A DNA stretch of 64,000 nucleotides from Antitrichia curtipendula (Eukaryota; Streptophyta; Bryopsida; Hypnales; Leucodontaceae), in contig OX579638.1 of NCBI GenBank assembly GCA_951230915.1, forward strand, positions 10,558,696-10,622,695, written 5' to 3'. This document shows, in pieces, positions 12,431 through 25,479 of this stretch. The notes beneath the pieces are model-generated. The model ran no database searches. It had not been told where the DNA came from and saw only the letters and a program-made list of their open reading frames with translations. Positions within the stretch are counted from its first letter, which is position 1. Each line of letters opens with the position of its first letter. Both the position numbers and the translations under genes were made by a program.

Positions 12431-13960
12431 GGGAGAGGGAAGTTAAGCAAAAAAATAAAATAAAAATTTAAAATGTTTATTTAAAATTTCTTTATGATGA
12501 TGTTGACATTACCAAAAAAATCTTTTTGTAGAAGACTCTTTAAAAAAGTGGGTTCATAGGAATAATATTGTTTGCACATGACTTGAAACATCCAAGGGAT
12601 ATGGTCACTAAGAGTGGTAGTAAATACCACTTTTTGTACAATCAATCAAATTTATTAGGCTATTGGATTGATTGTTGTAAACTTTAGGTTGTTCAAAAGG
12701 GTGCGTGTAAGATCTCCTTAGATAGTTGGGTATTTGGTTTTAGCTTTGAAGTCATCCCAAATGAATCAAGTTGGTTATGCATTTTATTAAATTCTACTAG
12801 CTTAGTTTATATATAGTAAATTCCTATTTGAATCTTGGTGCTTCAAGTTTGTGTTTAACTCATTCATATGGCTTTGTGACACTTAGTTCTTCAAGCTTAG
12901 GTATTTGAAGCTCAAATCAAATGCTAAGAAAGTCATTAAAAACAAGAATTTCCTCACGCCATGTTTGGATTAGTCTTTCTTGGACTATATGTTTTTTCAA
13001 CCAAAATTAAAGGATTGAATCAATCTACTCGTGGAATCAATTTGCTTGTGGAAGCATGCTCTATACTAGAGAATGTATTCATAGACTGCATAATGGCTGT
13101 AGACTAGTCTTGTTTTTTTGCCAATTCTTCTTCATTGAATTGTATAAAGTAATTTTTATTTTAATGTGTTTGGCTTATATATGTTTTGGATGTTTACAGG
13201 TTTAAGCATTCTAACTTGCCATGCTATGTGTTGTATAGAAATAGAGTAGAAAAAAATCACAAAAACACACCTTTGTGAGATTGTGATTAATCACATAGAC
13301 AATTTATTAATTTAATGGTATTTATGAATGAATACATTATATGTTGCAAAAAACATACAATCATTGTCAAAAAGATGGTGAGTTTATAAGCACATAGTGA
13401 TATGATTTGCAATAATCAAAGTATTTACAAACCTTTTAGGCTTAGAATTGAATGAAATATGGATACAAGGCTAATCTCTAAATTTCGGGCAAACTTCATT
13501 ATGAATACTTTTTGTGTTGGCTTTGTTAGATTTCTACTATCCAAATAGGATTTATTGTGCTTACGCCAAATGCATTAGTCATTGGCATTGTTATCAATTC
13601 ACTAAATGGAACCTTCTATCTTTCTTTGTCTACTCTTTCTGTGTATAGCAATTGTAAGCTAATTTTTTTGTTTTGTACATGCATTGTTGTTTTTCCTTAA
13701 GATTAAAATTGGAAAGCTTCTTGTGCAATTGTTATGTCAAATTTTTATCCATAAATAGGCATTGTCACTTTAGTAGAGATAAACCTTTTTTACCACAAAT
13801 TCCATAGCTATAGGTTGCAATCAAATAATTGAATTGAAATATGTGATATGAATTGAATTTATGATTATAGGAAGCCTATACTTCCACAATCATATGATAG
13901 TTTACTTCCATAAAAATGTCCCCCGTAGTATTGAAGTTAATATTTTGAATGCATTAGAAT
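12431..13960. other. AT-rich intergenic, nothing supported
   Basis: No open reading frame with coding character, terminal repeat pair or tandem array is seen. Confidence 0.5.
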
Positions 13961-13972
13961 TTTTTTCTAATT

Positions 13973-14440
13973 TTGACCATTTTAATCCAATCTTTCCATC
14001 TACCTTTGTTTAATTTGGACCGTTTTTCATCCATTTTTCCATCCACTACCATCCATTTCCATCTATTTTCATCCACTTATTTCATCCATTTTCATCCACT
14101 TCCATCTACTTTCATCCATTTTCCATCTGTTTTCATCCTTTTTTCATCCACTTTTTTCATCTAATTTCATCTAATTTCCATTTTTTTCATCCACTTTCAT
14201 CTATTTTTCCATCTATTTTTTTCATTCACTATTTAATTTACTTTCATCTACTTTTCCATCCTTTTTCATCCATAGTTTCCAACCACTTTCATCCATTTCT
14301 TCATCTATTTTTATCCAAATTTTCATTCATCCGTTTTTCCCATTGTTTTTTTTCTTCCAATATTGTTGCTCCCCGCTCACCAATCCTCGCTCCCCTGCTC
14401 ATCGCTCGCTGCTTGCCGTTCTCATACCAGTATTTCCCGA
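13973..14440 (-). repeat. GAGC/GATGAAA module, inverted copy
   Basis: The tail is a TTTCATCCA-type microsatellite and the head is GCTCCCCGCTC-rich, so relative to 4.3 and 5.6 kb the module is inverted. The flanking DNA on its right (14445 on) is in direct orientation to the flank of the earlier locus. The module therefore appears to have flipped or inserted independently of its surroundings. Confidence 0.65.
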
Positions 14441-14444
14441 AACA

Positions 14445-14735
14445 TAGTCTAAAAACATGAGGGATTAAAGAATTTTACCTTGGCCCAAACTAGGTACAAA
14501 AGCCAAAGGATCAAAGACTAAACATACCAAAAAGTTGAGTATGAAAGTGTATACTATAAGGAAAGCCTTTGCTTGAAAGTTTAGTAACAAAACCAAGACC
14601 ATAACTAATGCAATACCCTTACTTTAAGTTACAATAGGCTATTTGCTTGTTAAGTTTGTTTCTTACAATGAGATCTCTTAAAGTGCACATTTCCCAATCG
14701 TGTTATTAGTAACATCAAAAAACTCTCTGCAAGGT
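14445..14735. repeat. TTAA-element end plus duplicated flank
   Basis: ACATAGTCTAAAAACATGAG and GGATTAA (TTAA at 14465-14468) match the right end of subfamily II. The following bases match the flank at 7441-7720, so the element end and its flank were copied together. Confidence 0.6.
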
Positions 14736-14739
14736 ATGC

Positions 14740-15655
14740 AAAATAATTTCTATAAAGTATCTAAACTCCTTTCTATAACCCTTGTTAATACCAATTCTAA
14801 TACCAAGTCTGAAGATATCTTATATGTGTTCAACAAAAGAGTTAACGGTTGACAATATGTATTTGCATTGATGTTAGGAGGAAAGAGATAATTTTTTTTG
14901 TCTTCTATGTTTTTAGGGTATAATATACTAGAAAAAAGACATTATAGATGGAAAAATGAAAAGCAAACAAAGTCTATCTTAACAACAACCTCATATATAA
15001 ATAAAAATTTGTTAGTGAACATATTAATATTTCTATTTTTTTAATATTAATATTTCTATTTTTCTAATACTAACTATCATGGAAGTCCAAATGTAATAAT
15101 TGCGTATGGTTTGACAAGTGAAGGGCTGAATGCATTTAAACCCAAATAAATCTAAAGGCTATACAAAAGATTATTCACTAATTTTCCATCTTAATCAACA
15201 ATAGTCAATCACCTTAAGTTGATATTAAGTAAAACCTCAAGCGCCAAAATTACAAAATTAATTTCGAAAATGAAATAATTTGTTTTGTGACTTTTTATAA
15301 TTCAAAGTTTATTGAAAAAACCCGTTCTACTATGCCTAAATGGATTTAAAGTTCTACTTCAAATATAAGTTTTACTTTCTGAGAATGAGCAATCAAGTTC
15401 TCATCTTCAAATTAATCCATCAAATAATATGATTTTCTTCATTAAGGGGGTGTTTTTAATATTAAACATCTAAATCTAAACCAAATTTCCTTATTTCTCC
15501 TCGACAGATGTGCAATTTCATCAAATTTGTGAAACTAAAAATCAGCTTTGGAGGCTATTAATTTCAAAAATTGAGATCTGTGCAATTCAACAGATTGTGA
15601 CAGCGTCCTGATGGCTGAGAATCCCAAAATTTAAATTTTAATAATGTCGCAAACC
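14740..15655. other. Intergenic upstream of the coiled-coil gene
   Basis: AT-rich DNA with no supported feature. A short direct repeat, ATATTAATATTTCTATTTTT, occurs near 15025-15065. Confidence 0.45.
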
Positions 15656-15660
15656 AAACA

Positions 15661-15669
15661 CATATATAG
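15661..15669 (+). promoter_or_regulatory. Candidate TATA box for the coiled-coil gene
   Basis: CATATATAGG lies about 75 bp upstream of the ATG at 15741, a plausible place for a plant core promoter with a short 5' leader. It rests on motif and spacing only. Confidence 0.45.
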
Positions 15670-15740
15670 GCGCACTTTGATTCTGGAAGTTCATTGCTTT
15701 GTGAGGAATTTCTAAACGTAGCCAGATAGAAGGTGTGCAA

Positions 15741-16561
15741 ATGGCCGAGAAAATGATTGAAAGTCTTAGAAGCACTTGTCGGGAAGTAGAACTGTTTGCT
15801 ATTTTGCACACTCAAAAGGTAGACGAGTGTAGGGTCCTAACAGAAAAGTATGAGGAAGAAACTAGGAAGATCACAGAGGACAGAGAAAAAGAAAAAGCAG
15901 AACTGTTCTATTTGAGAGCAGAGAACGAGAGAATGAAGAACGAGATGACCGCGATGCGAAAGGATGTAAGAGATTTGAGCAAGTTCAAAGAAAAGTTTGA
16001 CATTGCGATGCTTCACGCAATGCACTTAGGTGTTCATCTTCATGAGAAGCATTACCTGCTTCCTGTTGCGACGGAGGTGGAGAAACTGCAATCGAACCAC
16101 AAGATTGTGAAAATTGAACTGCAGAATCAGATTAAGAGAGCGAAAGTTACGCATCAAGTAAGCGATGTCATTGAAGCGCATTTCCCATTGTTGCGTGCAT
16201 CTCCCATTATCAGTGTTAAGAATTTATACCCAATACGACAGACTTATTCAAATGATTAATTGTCCAGGCTTTCCAACTCTACAAGAATCAAATTCATGCA
16301 GATTCAAGTAAGGAATTCAACCTCGCTCACGATATAGTTTCAAAAGCGCAACAACTGACACAGGTTTCTGAAACTCGAAGACAACAAGTAAGTGCACTCT
16401 TTTTCGCAGTTCGATTATTATCTACATATCTGATTTAATTTTGTTCAGGAATTATAATTCAGTACCAATTTTTCTGTTCATGTTTACAGGCTCATGATCA
16501 AAACAAAGCAGAAACAGCAGATCCAATCATGTCAGCAGATGAACATCTGCCTCAAAAATAA
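15741..16561 (+). CDS. Three-exon coiled-coil protein, 202 residues
   Basis: Function not recognised. Exons 15741-16157, 16268-16387 and 16490-16561 are all in phase 0 and joined by GT-AG introns (donors GTAAGC and GTAAGT; acceptors TTGTCCAG and TTTACAG). They give 139, 40 and 23 codons before the TAA. The ATG at 15741 begins MAEKMIESLRST. Residues about 25-85 are rich in Glu, Lys and Arg in a heptad-like pattern (EKYEEETRKITEDREKEKAE), indicating a coiled coil. The tail is Gln/Ala-rich and hydrophilic. There is no signal peptide or membrane segment. The EEETRKI stretch faintly recalls the coiled coils of plant XH/XS-domain small-RNA proteins, but neither domain is present. Without splicing the first frame runs on to 16259; the matched donors and acceptors with open phase-0 exons favour splicing. 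The gene sits alone between repeat blocks. Confidence 0.72.
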
Positions 16562-17879
16562 CAGATGCGTTAAATATTGATCAAAGATAGCGTATGAGCA
16601 AGGAAGGCGATTTTGATACTAGAAATTATGTACTCCACTCCCAGTAGCCATCATTTAGGATGTAAGTCTTGTAAGAGAGTATACTTTAGAATTATCTCAG
16701 TGACATATTTCCGTAGAAATTGGTCTTTCAAGACCAATATTTCTTTTTTCTACTTATCGCATTCATTTTAGAATTTGACTAGCCAAACACTTAATGTAAT
16801 CCATCTTATCATACATTTCGAGATTAATAATAGATTACTATGAGAATTTTTGACATGCATCTACGCTCCATTATGCGTAGGAATATGTCTATTATGCAAG
16901 GAAGATATTAGCGGGCCGTCGATAGCATTTTTCATTGTGTCTAATCCCGTCATTTCCGTCACATGTTTGTTCATTATTAGGTGACAGTTTTTTGAAATAA
17001 ATTTACCCTTCTTGAGTTTTATTAGAACAGTTCTGATAATGGGATGTGCTTAGTTCTTACGATATTTAGTGTTCTCAACGTCCATCAATGGTTTGGTTTC
17101 ATATTTTCTGGCTGCAGTTTTCTACTAGAGAGGTATCGACGGGCCGCCGATGGTGAGGTTCAGTTCCATGAATAATTTCACATTGTTTCCATTTTTGCTC
17201 ATTGTTCTGGGAGAGTTATCAAGAACAATAATTGTTTTGGTAAGGTCTAACATATTCTTTTTATTATCTGGGTTTATGTTATTTGAATGTAGGTGTTTTC
17301 GGTGTCATAGCAGATCATACACAGTTATACTGTGTTAAATTATTTGTTCACATATTTTTGTTTACAGAAGTAGATTTTTTTCTTCCTTCATGTACTAACT
17401 TTTTTAAGTGAGGGAGAGGGTATATTTGCAAATTAGAGTGAATTTGTTGGAAGTAGTGACTCCTTAGACATTCTATGTTAGAAAATTTTTATGACTGCTT
17501 TAGGTTTACAAAATGAACATCATGGATTCAAGTATTGTTGGTGACGGGATGATTTTGTAGATTTTTCTGGGTTGAAGACTTTAATAATTTACAACAATTT
17601 CTCACTATATTGACAATTATTGATTTCATCTACTCTCACAATTCTCTTACACTTATTTGTATGTGGGAAAATAATTGAATAATTTCAATAGCAACTTAAA
17701 GTTGAATTCCTAATGTTGACGACAATGGGCTATTTTGCCTTATAAAGTGATTTAAACTCAACACATGATATATTGATGAAAATAAATATCATTAAATTGA
17801 GTCAATCTGTTTGCAAAACAAATTTGAAATGTCAAAAAATAGCATAAAAAGTTGCAAAAAAATCCATGTAAGGCTAAGC
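16562..17879. other. 3' flank of the coiled-coil gene, then intergenic
   Basis: An AATAATAGA poly-A-signal-like motif lies at about 16825. GGGCCGTCGATAG (about 16914) and GGGCCGCCGATGG (about 17140) form a short diverged direct repeat about 230 bp apart. No further gene is seen. Confidence 0.4.
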
Positions 17880-18290
17880 CTCCTCCTCTAAGTAGCATCT
17901 CAATCATTCATTACTTTTTGGATTCATGTGAATTTTGAGCCACATAGACTACACTAATATGCGCAACTTTTGCAAAAGAAATTATTGAAAATGGACACTA
18001 TATGAAGGAGATACCCCCCCTTACTCCAAGTTTCAGCCATGAAATGCAGTTTGGTGAATTCAAATTGAACCTGTATATGAAGGAGATACCCCCCCCTTAC
18101 TCCAAGTTTCAACCATGAAATGCAGTTTGGTGAATTCAAATTGAACCTGTGAACTTTGATTGGCTCCCATTTAATCTATAAATCTTAAATTGATCTGTAA
18201 ATGTTACCGCACAAATTAAAAGAGAGAGTGCAACTTTATCAACAAGTTTTATTGACTTTTGATATTACATGCAAAAGTTATAGCGCTTTG
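17880..18290. repeat. Satellite-like monomers with a 75-bp internal tandem duplication
   Basis: Two diverged monomers of about 190 bp share blocks of the type ACCRCACAAA, then GCGCAACTTTTGCAA, then TTTTATTGA. A 75-bp segment starting TATGAAGGAGATACC is tandemly duplicated (18001 and 18076). The same family occurs at 62612-63090. The minus-strand open frame here is a product of the duplication, not a gene. Confidence 0.65.
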
Positions 18291-18334
18291 AATTATACAT
18301 GAGGACAATTTCTGTCCCCTCAGGCAATGAGGGT

Positions 18335-18418
18335 TTAACCCCTACATGACCGTTTGTCTCCTCGGGGGACAAAATGGGTCCGAGCAAGTACCTACTCTCT
18401 CAATTTTAAGAATATTTT
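18335..18418. mobile_element. TTAA-element end fragment
   Basis: TTAA (18335-18338) is followed by CCCCTACATGACCG and the hairpin TTTGTCTCCTCGGGGGACAA, characteristic of one end of the family at 35986-36931. It is truncated within about 85 bp by the GATGAAA-type repeat. Confidence 0.6.
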
Positions 18419-18660
18419 TTGAGATTCATCTATTTTCATCCAAATTTTCATCAAGTTTCATCCAATTTTTTTCTTTATCAATGCTTCCCGCTCCAAACTC
18501 CTTGCTTTGTACTCCCCGCCCCCACTCTATGCTCCCCGCCCCCACTCTATGCTCCCCGCCCCCGCTCTATGCTCCCCACCCCCACTCTATGCTCCCCGCC
18601 CCCGCTCTATGCTCCCCGCTCCCACTCTACGCTTATATACTAGCTTCGTTGCCCCATGTT
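18419..18660 (-). repeat. GAGC/GATGAAA module with 20-bp minisatellite
   Basis: A short TTTCATCCA tail is followed by about six tandem copies of a 20-bp unit, CTCCCCGCCCCCACTCTATG (about 18510-18632), nearly identical to one another. The end reads, on the minus strand, GCAACGAAGCTAGTATA, matching the module head at 5546. The C-rich strand gives spurious open frames in several phases. Confidence 0.7.
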
Positions 18661-19860
18661 AGCCTTTCTATAGAACCTGTGCAAACTCCAAGCAATATGA
18701 TGTACACCTACTTTTATTTCTTCATATATATATGTATTACATATATATTTTATATTCCAAATTATATACCATATCCATATTTTTGTTTGGACATAGTGTC
18801 TACATCCATATTCTATATACATATTTTTATTTGGTATCTTTATTCCATATCCAAATTTGGATATAAAAGATCATTTGTTCCATAATCTTTAATGGCTTCA
18901 ATTCTTTCAAGAGATTGATGGCAGTTGAAGAGGGGTCAAATTCATATCAACAACTACAAATTTTTTGTAAGAAAGGAGAATTGAAAGTGAAATACAAACC
19001 CTTTGTTTGCCTCTTTTTTCCCTCACTGTCCTTGTCATAATGATATAGTACTTTCATAGATAATATTAGTGTGCCTTTTGCTATTGCCAGAACCAAAAAT
19101 AAAATAAAACCTTGGTTTTTTAATTCATAAAAACTTTGAATTTCAATAACTTTCACTTTGTAGTGTACAAGGTTGTGTTTTTAGCACAAATAAAAGAGTT
19201 GTATGTAAGGATGAGTGGAAAGGTTTGTTTTATGACTTTCAAGCATGTAATGTAAAAGATTTTTTTTTTTTGAAACAAATTTTTTTTTATCCAATGTTGT
19301 AATTAAAAAATTCCACAACTTCTATATTGTACAACACAATACAACAAAATAAAGTATAAATAAGAAACTCTATGCATGGAGGAATGCAAGGGCCTTATTT
19401 TGTGGCATTTGGACTTGCAATGAAAAAAAAAAAAATTTAACAAAAGAAAAGATAGTTGAATTCAATATTGTAAATTGATGTGAATTCTTGAGGTGGAAAA
19501 TACTGCTTTTTCAAAAACCTTGTGTACTAAATGTGTGTTTTGGCTATTGCAGAGGAGGCATTGCACTTTGGGCAGCAAGCACAAGCTTGCTTTACATCTC
19601 TACAGGATTAGCTTTGTGGTCTCTAGTTGTGTATATAAGATAGGATGGAGCAATAGGCAATGGTGCATTAGAACTAGTGACAATATATATTGTACCTATC
19701 CGTGAATTCTTTAATAAATGTAAACTTCTAAAGTCGTTGCCAATGCTATTGTACAGCTTGTTTACTATTGGTCTATATGGCACAATGCCAATGCAAGCCC
19801 AATCAGCTATAAAAAGCATCCGTGGGATATTTTAATAACAGACATTGGTCTGGATAACCA
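18661..19860. other. AT-rich intergenic, nothing supported
   Basis: Poly-T runs and AT-rich DNA only; a short array of TTCCATATCCA/ATATTTTT-like words lies around 18760-18870. No gene is seen. Confidence 0.45.
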
Positions 19861-19864
19861 AAGG

Positions 19865-20090
19865 AGGTTTAGCTAGGGCTAATGCGTGAAGGATTAGCCC
19901 CGGACAATACTTCTTTTGTAAGCTGGGGCTAAAGTTCCCCACTTTAGCCCGACCAAGGTGAACATTTTTGGGGCTAATGTTCAATTAACGAAGTTCACCC
20001 CATATTTTCTAAACGCTGTGCTAGATGGCGCTAAAGTGGGGGCTAACCCTTGAAGGATTAGCCCCGGCTAACGTCCCTAAAACTCCCTGT
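19865..20090. repeat. TTAGCCCC/GGGGCTAA foldback repeat
   Basis: The octamer TTAGCCCC and its complement occur at least seven times in about 220 bp. The block TGAAGGATTAGCCCCGG occurs twice in direct orientation (about 19887 and 20057). GGGGCTAA, a short loop and TTAGCCCC can form hairpins. The arrangement resembles the subterminal region of a small DNA transposon; the exact ends are unresolved. Confidence 0.5.
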
Positions 20091-20146
20091 GTTGTTAAAT
20101 TGTACTTCAGTTCAAATTGGTAATAGATTTCCACCTACTGAGCTTG

Positions 20147-21099
20147 CACTACAACCCGTGTTTTGTGTGAATGGTTGCACCAGCCACAGATGCGACGCAT
20201 TTTTCCTTTTGGAGGTGGCCCTCGGAAATGCGTGAGATTATAGATCTGTAGACCGCATCACAATGACGGTGCCAATTTAAGACCAATTGCAGAGCACTTC
20301 AATAGAAAGCAAGGATTGCAACACAAAAGCAACTAATTTGCAATGGTTTTGCAATGGAATGAAGTGAAACCAAACTTATTTTGAAGCTTTGAAAAGAAGT
20401 AAAGCATTGCAAAACTATTGCAAAGTTGTTAGTAATTGAATGTAATAGTCTTGGAGATTGAATCCATGCTGTTCTATTCCAAAACTTTGCAATTTTGTCA
20501 AACTTCTATTGCCAAAATTATTTCAAAACTATTGTAAATCCATGAAATTTCTATTGCCAAATCTATTGCAAAACTATTGCAAATACGTTAAATTTTTATT
20601 TCCAAATTATGTTAAAAACATTGTTGCTTAAATGTAAAATTCTTTTGCAACAATCATTGCAAAAGAATATGAATAACACATAATTGTCAAAATGGGCTCT
20701 AAGATTTTAAAATTACAATTATTTTAGTTTATTATTAATTTATTATATATTAACCTTCATTTCTACCCCCCCTTATTATAAAATATTTTCAAGTGAATTG
20801 AATTTTGATTTAGATTGATTTTAATTGTTCCAACTCCCCCCACCTCTTATATAATCTTCATGTGGGGTTTGCTATGACATTCAATATGGGATAATCTCAA
20901 GTGCAAATCAAGTGCAAAACCATTGTAGATCAAGTGCAAATATCGTGAGTAAAACCATTGCAAAGACTTGAGGAAATTGCAAAACCATTGCAAACCAAGT
21001 ACAACATTGTTAGTAGGACCTTGCAAAGCTATTAAAAAACAAATGGAGACCATTGCTCAACCATTGAAAAAACTGTTGCTAGCCCTACACTTTGTAGTA
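20147..21099. mobile_element. Probable CACTA-like element with CATTGCAAAAC repeats
   Basis: The left end reads CACTACAACCCG and the right end, reverse complemented, TACTACAAAGTG. Between them the words CATTGCAAAAC and TATTGCAAA recur more than ten times in both orientations, typical of CACTA subterminal repeats. The right terminal base departs from consensus and no target duplication is evident. No transposase is present. Confidence 0.5.
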
Positions 21100-24000
21100 G
21101 AGGAGAATCCTGGGATTAAATGAATGATTATGACAAAAACTCTTACAGATAAAGAGGTCAGCCCCCTTCGGAATAGAATATCCATTGGAATCACCCTTAT
21201 GACCACCTGTAGCCAAAAACTTCCTTCAGTGACAAAACAGAAACAATTCAAAATTCCACGGTGTATACATCGTCTGATTTATCCACAAACCTTTCAATCA
21301 ATTGCAGGATTTCACGCTTCACCGACCTACACAGAGGCCACACGAATCAGTTTCAATAGAGCCTCTATTTAGTTGCAGTCTCTAGTTGCAGCTAGTTGAG
21401 GAGATTAAGTCCTCAACTTAAGGCTGGGCATAACAAACTTAAGGTATGGACAAAGGTTGCACTACTATCACAACTTTGGATAATCCAGTCATGCGTTAGT
21501 CATTAACAAATGAGGGAAAGATGCACTGGCACATGTTTGACCACGTATGTTCCTTGCTCGAGTCTTCTTTAAAAGACGAAAATGAGACGACCAAGTCCAA
21601 ATTAAAAGAAAGAGGAAGGCACCTGAGGTGTACGGAGAGCCAGATTGGGAATGAACCTGCTGCTCTCTCCTCTGTATGTATGAAGAGCTATGACTCGGCT
21701 ATGGCGTCTGCCTTCTTGCTCATTCAATAACACGCTTTCAAAAATTTTACATCGCATTTGTATGACCTGACAATCTCCTTGCATATGCTAAAGAGTACAA
21801 AATGCAATTACAGCAGTGACAATTGAAGAAAAACAAATTTCAACAATAGTCTCAACAAAACCTATGATCCACCACCTCCGGCTTTGCCACAAACCAACGA
21901 ATCTCCCACTCCACAATCAAAATCTTCGTAATTGCTGTGAACATGTACCCCTTGGTTGGAATTTGAACATGTACCTCATATCAAATGATATCAAATGTTA
22001 TGTTGCTTGAAAAAATTCAGGTAGTTTTGGGCAGTTTGTGCTAAACCCTTCATGTACTTCTGAAATTTGGCATGTATCTAATTAACAACATATATTATCC
22101 AATTGTGAGAAAAAAATGTATGTTTACTGTGGAAATCTCATACCAAGAGGAATCAAACTTTGCTAACCTTGTAGTATTGCAATTTGTACAGTCAATGTTT
22201 TAAGAATAAAATTCACATTCTAAATGCTTTGATCTTTGTTTTCATTGTTTGGATTCCCTTCCAAAAAATCTTGTAGTGTTGAAGAAATCATTGAAAATTG
22301 GCTAATGGAATGTTGGTTTAGTCTCATATTACAGGTCCATTTAGAATGCTCGACCCGTCATTTTTCTTCTGAAATTCTGCATGTTTGTACCCAACAAGAT
22401 ACAATGTACGTTGTGAGTAGATTTGGTGTAAAACAATTAATAAACACTAAGCCGAATTTCTCAAAAATGATTTGTCAAAAAAGCCTAATGTGAAATAAAT
22501 TGAATGGACAAAATGTCATAATTGTCCAAAATTTTGAACAATGTGACATTGCCCATTTAAGCCCGTCCAAAGTTAGTTGACATTCAACAAAATGGTCAAC
22601 TTCCAACTATTGTAAGCCTCCTTCTTGATGAGTCCCATGTTTGTTGAAATCATTCATGTACAAATGTGCATTCAATATTAATCTTCTAAAAATATTTAGT
22701 ACAAAAATGAAACCTACAAAGCCAAACAAGTCTATGAGTTTATGAGCTCTTACTATGAGCTCTAGTCTATGCATAACTTCTTGTCTACAACATCCATAGA
22801 CATTACAAGCTCATACCAAAAATATAAAAAATAAAGCCAAACAAATTACAAATTTTATTCTTAGATGTTGTATAATAGGTTGTTTTTTGCATTATAGGCT
22901 TCATTTTTGCACAAAAAGGAGAATGGTCCCTCTATATTGAAATTGTTGTGATTGTGCTACAACACTAGAGTCTAGATGACCTTCATATATTAATAGCGTA
23001 TCTACAATAGTTCAATGAGCCTAATGTAGACGTCCAACCAAGGGTGAATGTAATAAAAATTATCTATTTTTGTGCTTGATTGATCTATTTTTGTACACCT
23101 TTCCTAGGTAATTTGGGGCCTCTAATTGCAATTATGAGCTTAGAATTTGCAAATTTGATCATGCTATGGATTTATAAATTATATTAATCCTTGCACATTG
23201 ATATGGATGCCAAATGTCCAATGGAAGACAAATATCATTCTTTGTTGAATAAAAATGCAGCAATGTATCTTTGCACTTTTTTGTGGAAGAGGAAGGTCTT
23301 CCAGAATATTTGGAATACTTTTGGGTTTTTTGGAATAAATGATTTCCATGGAATTGAAATAAGTGTTTCAAGGTTCTTAGGCCTTGTCTTTTAGAGATTA
23401 CTGTTTAGTAGTTCATGATAGTGTTATTACACTTTTATTAATGTTTTCATATTAATATTAGGGGAAAGCATATTTGCATAAAGGAAGAAGAATACTAAAT
23501 CTTGCCTATAAAATGGACTCTAAAAGTTAATGTTTGGAATCTCTAAAGTTAAAAAAATTATTTCTATATTGAGTTATCTTGCTCCAAAGTATGTTTTGGA
23601 CTTCTACTAGCTCATTTGAGGTTTTTGAAATTTGCAATTTTTCCGCAACATTCAAATTGAATTCAAAATTTGCAACAAAAATATTGTGTGAAAATTTAAA
23701 AATTCTTGCATTTTTTCCATGATCAATCCAACCTATGGGGCCAACATTGTGGATAGAATTTAGTGTCCTCCTTAGAAAAGACCACAATGGATCTATTAAA
23801 GTCAGAGGTTATACTATTCTCTATAGTAGAGATGAGTCTAGTCTCAAGAAGAGCCAATTGGAATCAAGTAGTGCTTGACTAATAGAACTACACTAATCAT
23901 TGTTTTTATTATTAGAAGAAAGTTGAATTTGTCAATTTATGGCCCAAAAATATTCCACCCATGTAATAGCACAAAAGGGCCACTAGTGATGTAGATAATG

Positions 24001-25479
24001 GGACATGGTATGCCATGGAACTCAACCATATGTATAATATTCTAGCTTTTTTGCTTAGGCAAGCGTGGAGAGGAGGAGAAAATACATACAAGTATGTAAG
24101 ATATGAGTGACATGTATTAGTATACATATTTCTAATATATTGGGCGTTATGTGCCATTTTGCAATAATAGAAGTTATTAAGGAATTCTAAAAGGAAAAAA
24201 CACATTCTCAATTAATTACATACCTTGATTATTTTAGGGTAGATAAATTCAAAACACTAATAGCTTCAATGGATTAGAACTCAAGGCACATTGACATTCA
24301 TAGAAGGCATGGCTAGAGACATGTCCAAAACATAAACATCAAGTAATGTTGAAATCAAGAACTCTTCAAGGACCATTGTCCTTTGGGGGGAGAAATGGAT
24401 TTGAGGTAGGTATATATAATCTCATTTTTTGTTTTGATTTATTATAGTTTTGATTAAAGATAGGAAATCTAATTATCTTTGTAGAGATTTAATTTTTTCC
24501 CAATCACCACTTCAAATCAATATTAATGCCTTAACCTTGAAGTGCTTTAAGGTTTTTTTTAAGGTAGAAGATCTAGAATTGCCCGCAAACTAAAACTCCT
24601 CAAAACTTTCATTTTATTAATCAATATGGAGTGCTATAAAGCTTCCTATACATGAATAAATCTACAAAATCATTTCAAAAGTCTGGTCTCTTCAAAAAAA
24701 CATTTTTGTAAGAATTTTTGTAGGCTCCTGGATTGCCTACTAAGCAACCAAAATGCCATGTTATAGAATAACCTCAAAACCATGTGGTTAGAAGTCATAT
24801 AAATTATTCTGATTTAAAGCTACTATTTGAGTACATATTGTGTGAAAATTTCAAAGAATATAAATAAGAACTCCATTTCTAGTGACTAACCAAAAAGCAC
24901 TATATTGCCAAAAAATTGTCATGTATGGCTTTTGGGATTAATTGAACATTGATGACAATTTTGAAGTTGATTGGAAAGAACTATGAAGTTAAGAAAAGCA
25001 ATCAATTTTGATAGCCTCACATTTTTTTATTATTCCAATCTCAATAATAATTTATATTTGTATTTGATGCAAAGAGGATAACCTTGAAACAATATTTGAA
25101 GACAACTTCCTGTGGGTTCAGGGTTTGTTAACATGTTATGTATACTAAAAGTTATTTGAACAACAATCTATTGGTATAAAGTTTTGTCCTTATTCAAAAG
25201 AATTCTAGAAACTAGATTGCGTGGACCTTGTCTCAAGGCATTTATTGTAAAAGTTTTGAATTTTAGAGTTCTTGTGGTCACCATAAACAACAAAAGAGCA
25301 TCTTGTTTTAGGATCTTGGTGAACCTTTTTTTTAGAGGTATTCAAACTTATAAAGTAATTATTGCATTTTTCTATTGAATAGTCTTAAGTTGTGCTTGAG
25401 GTGTGCTTGAAGTAGATCTCAAGCACACCTCAAGCAAAATTGAAGTACAACTCAAGCATATTCTTAAAAAAAAATAATA
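21100..25479. other. AT-rich intergenic, nothing supported
   Basis: No coding, RNA or terminal-repeat structure could be supported across this stretch. A short palindromic run of TCAAGCACACCTCAAG-like words lies at about 25390-25460. Confidence 0.45.
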
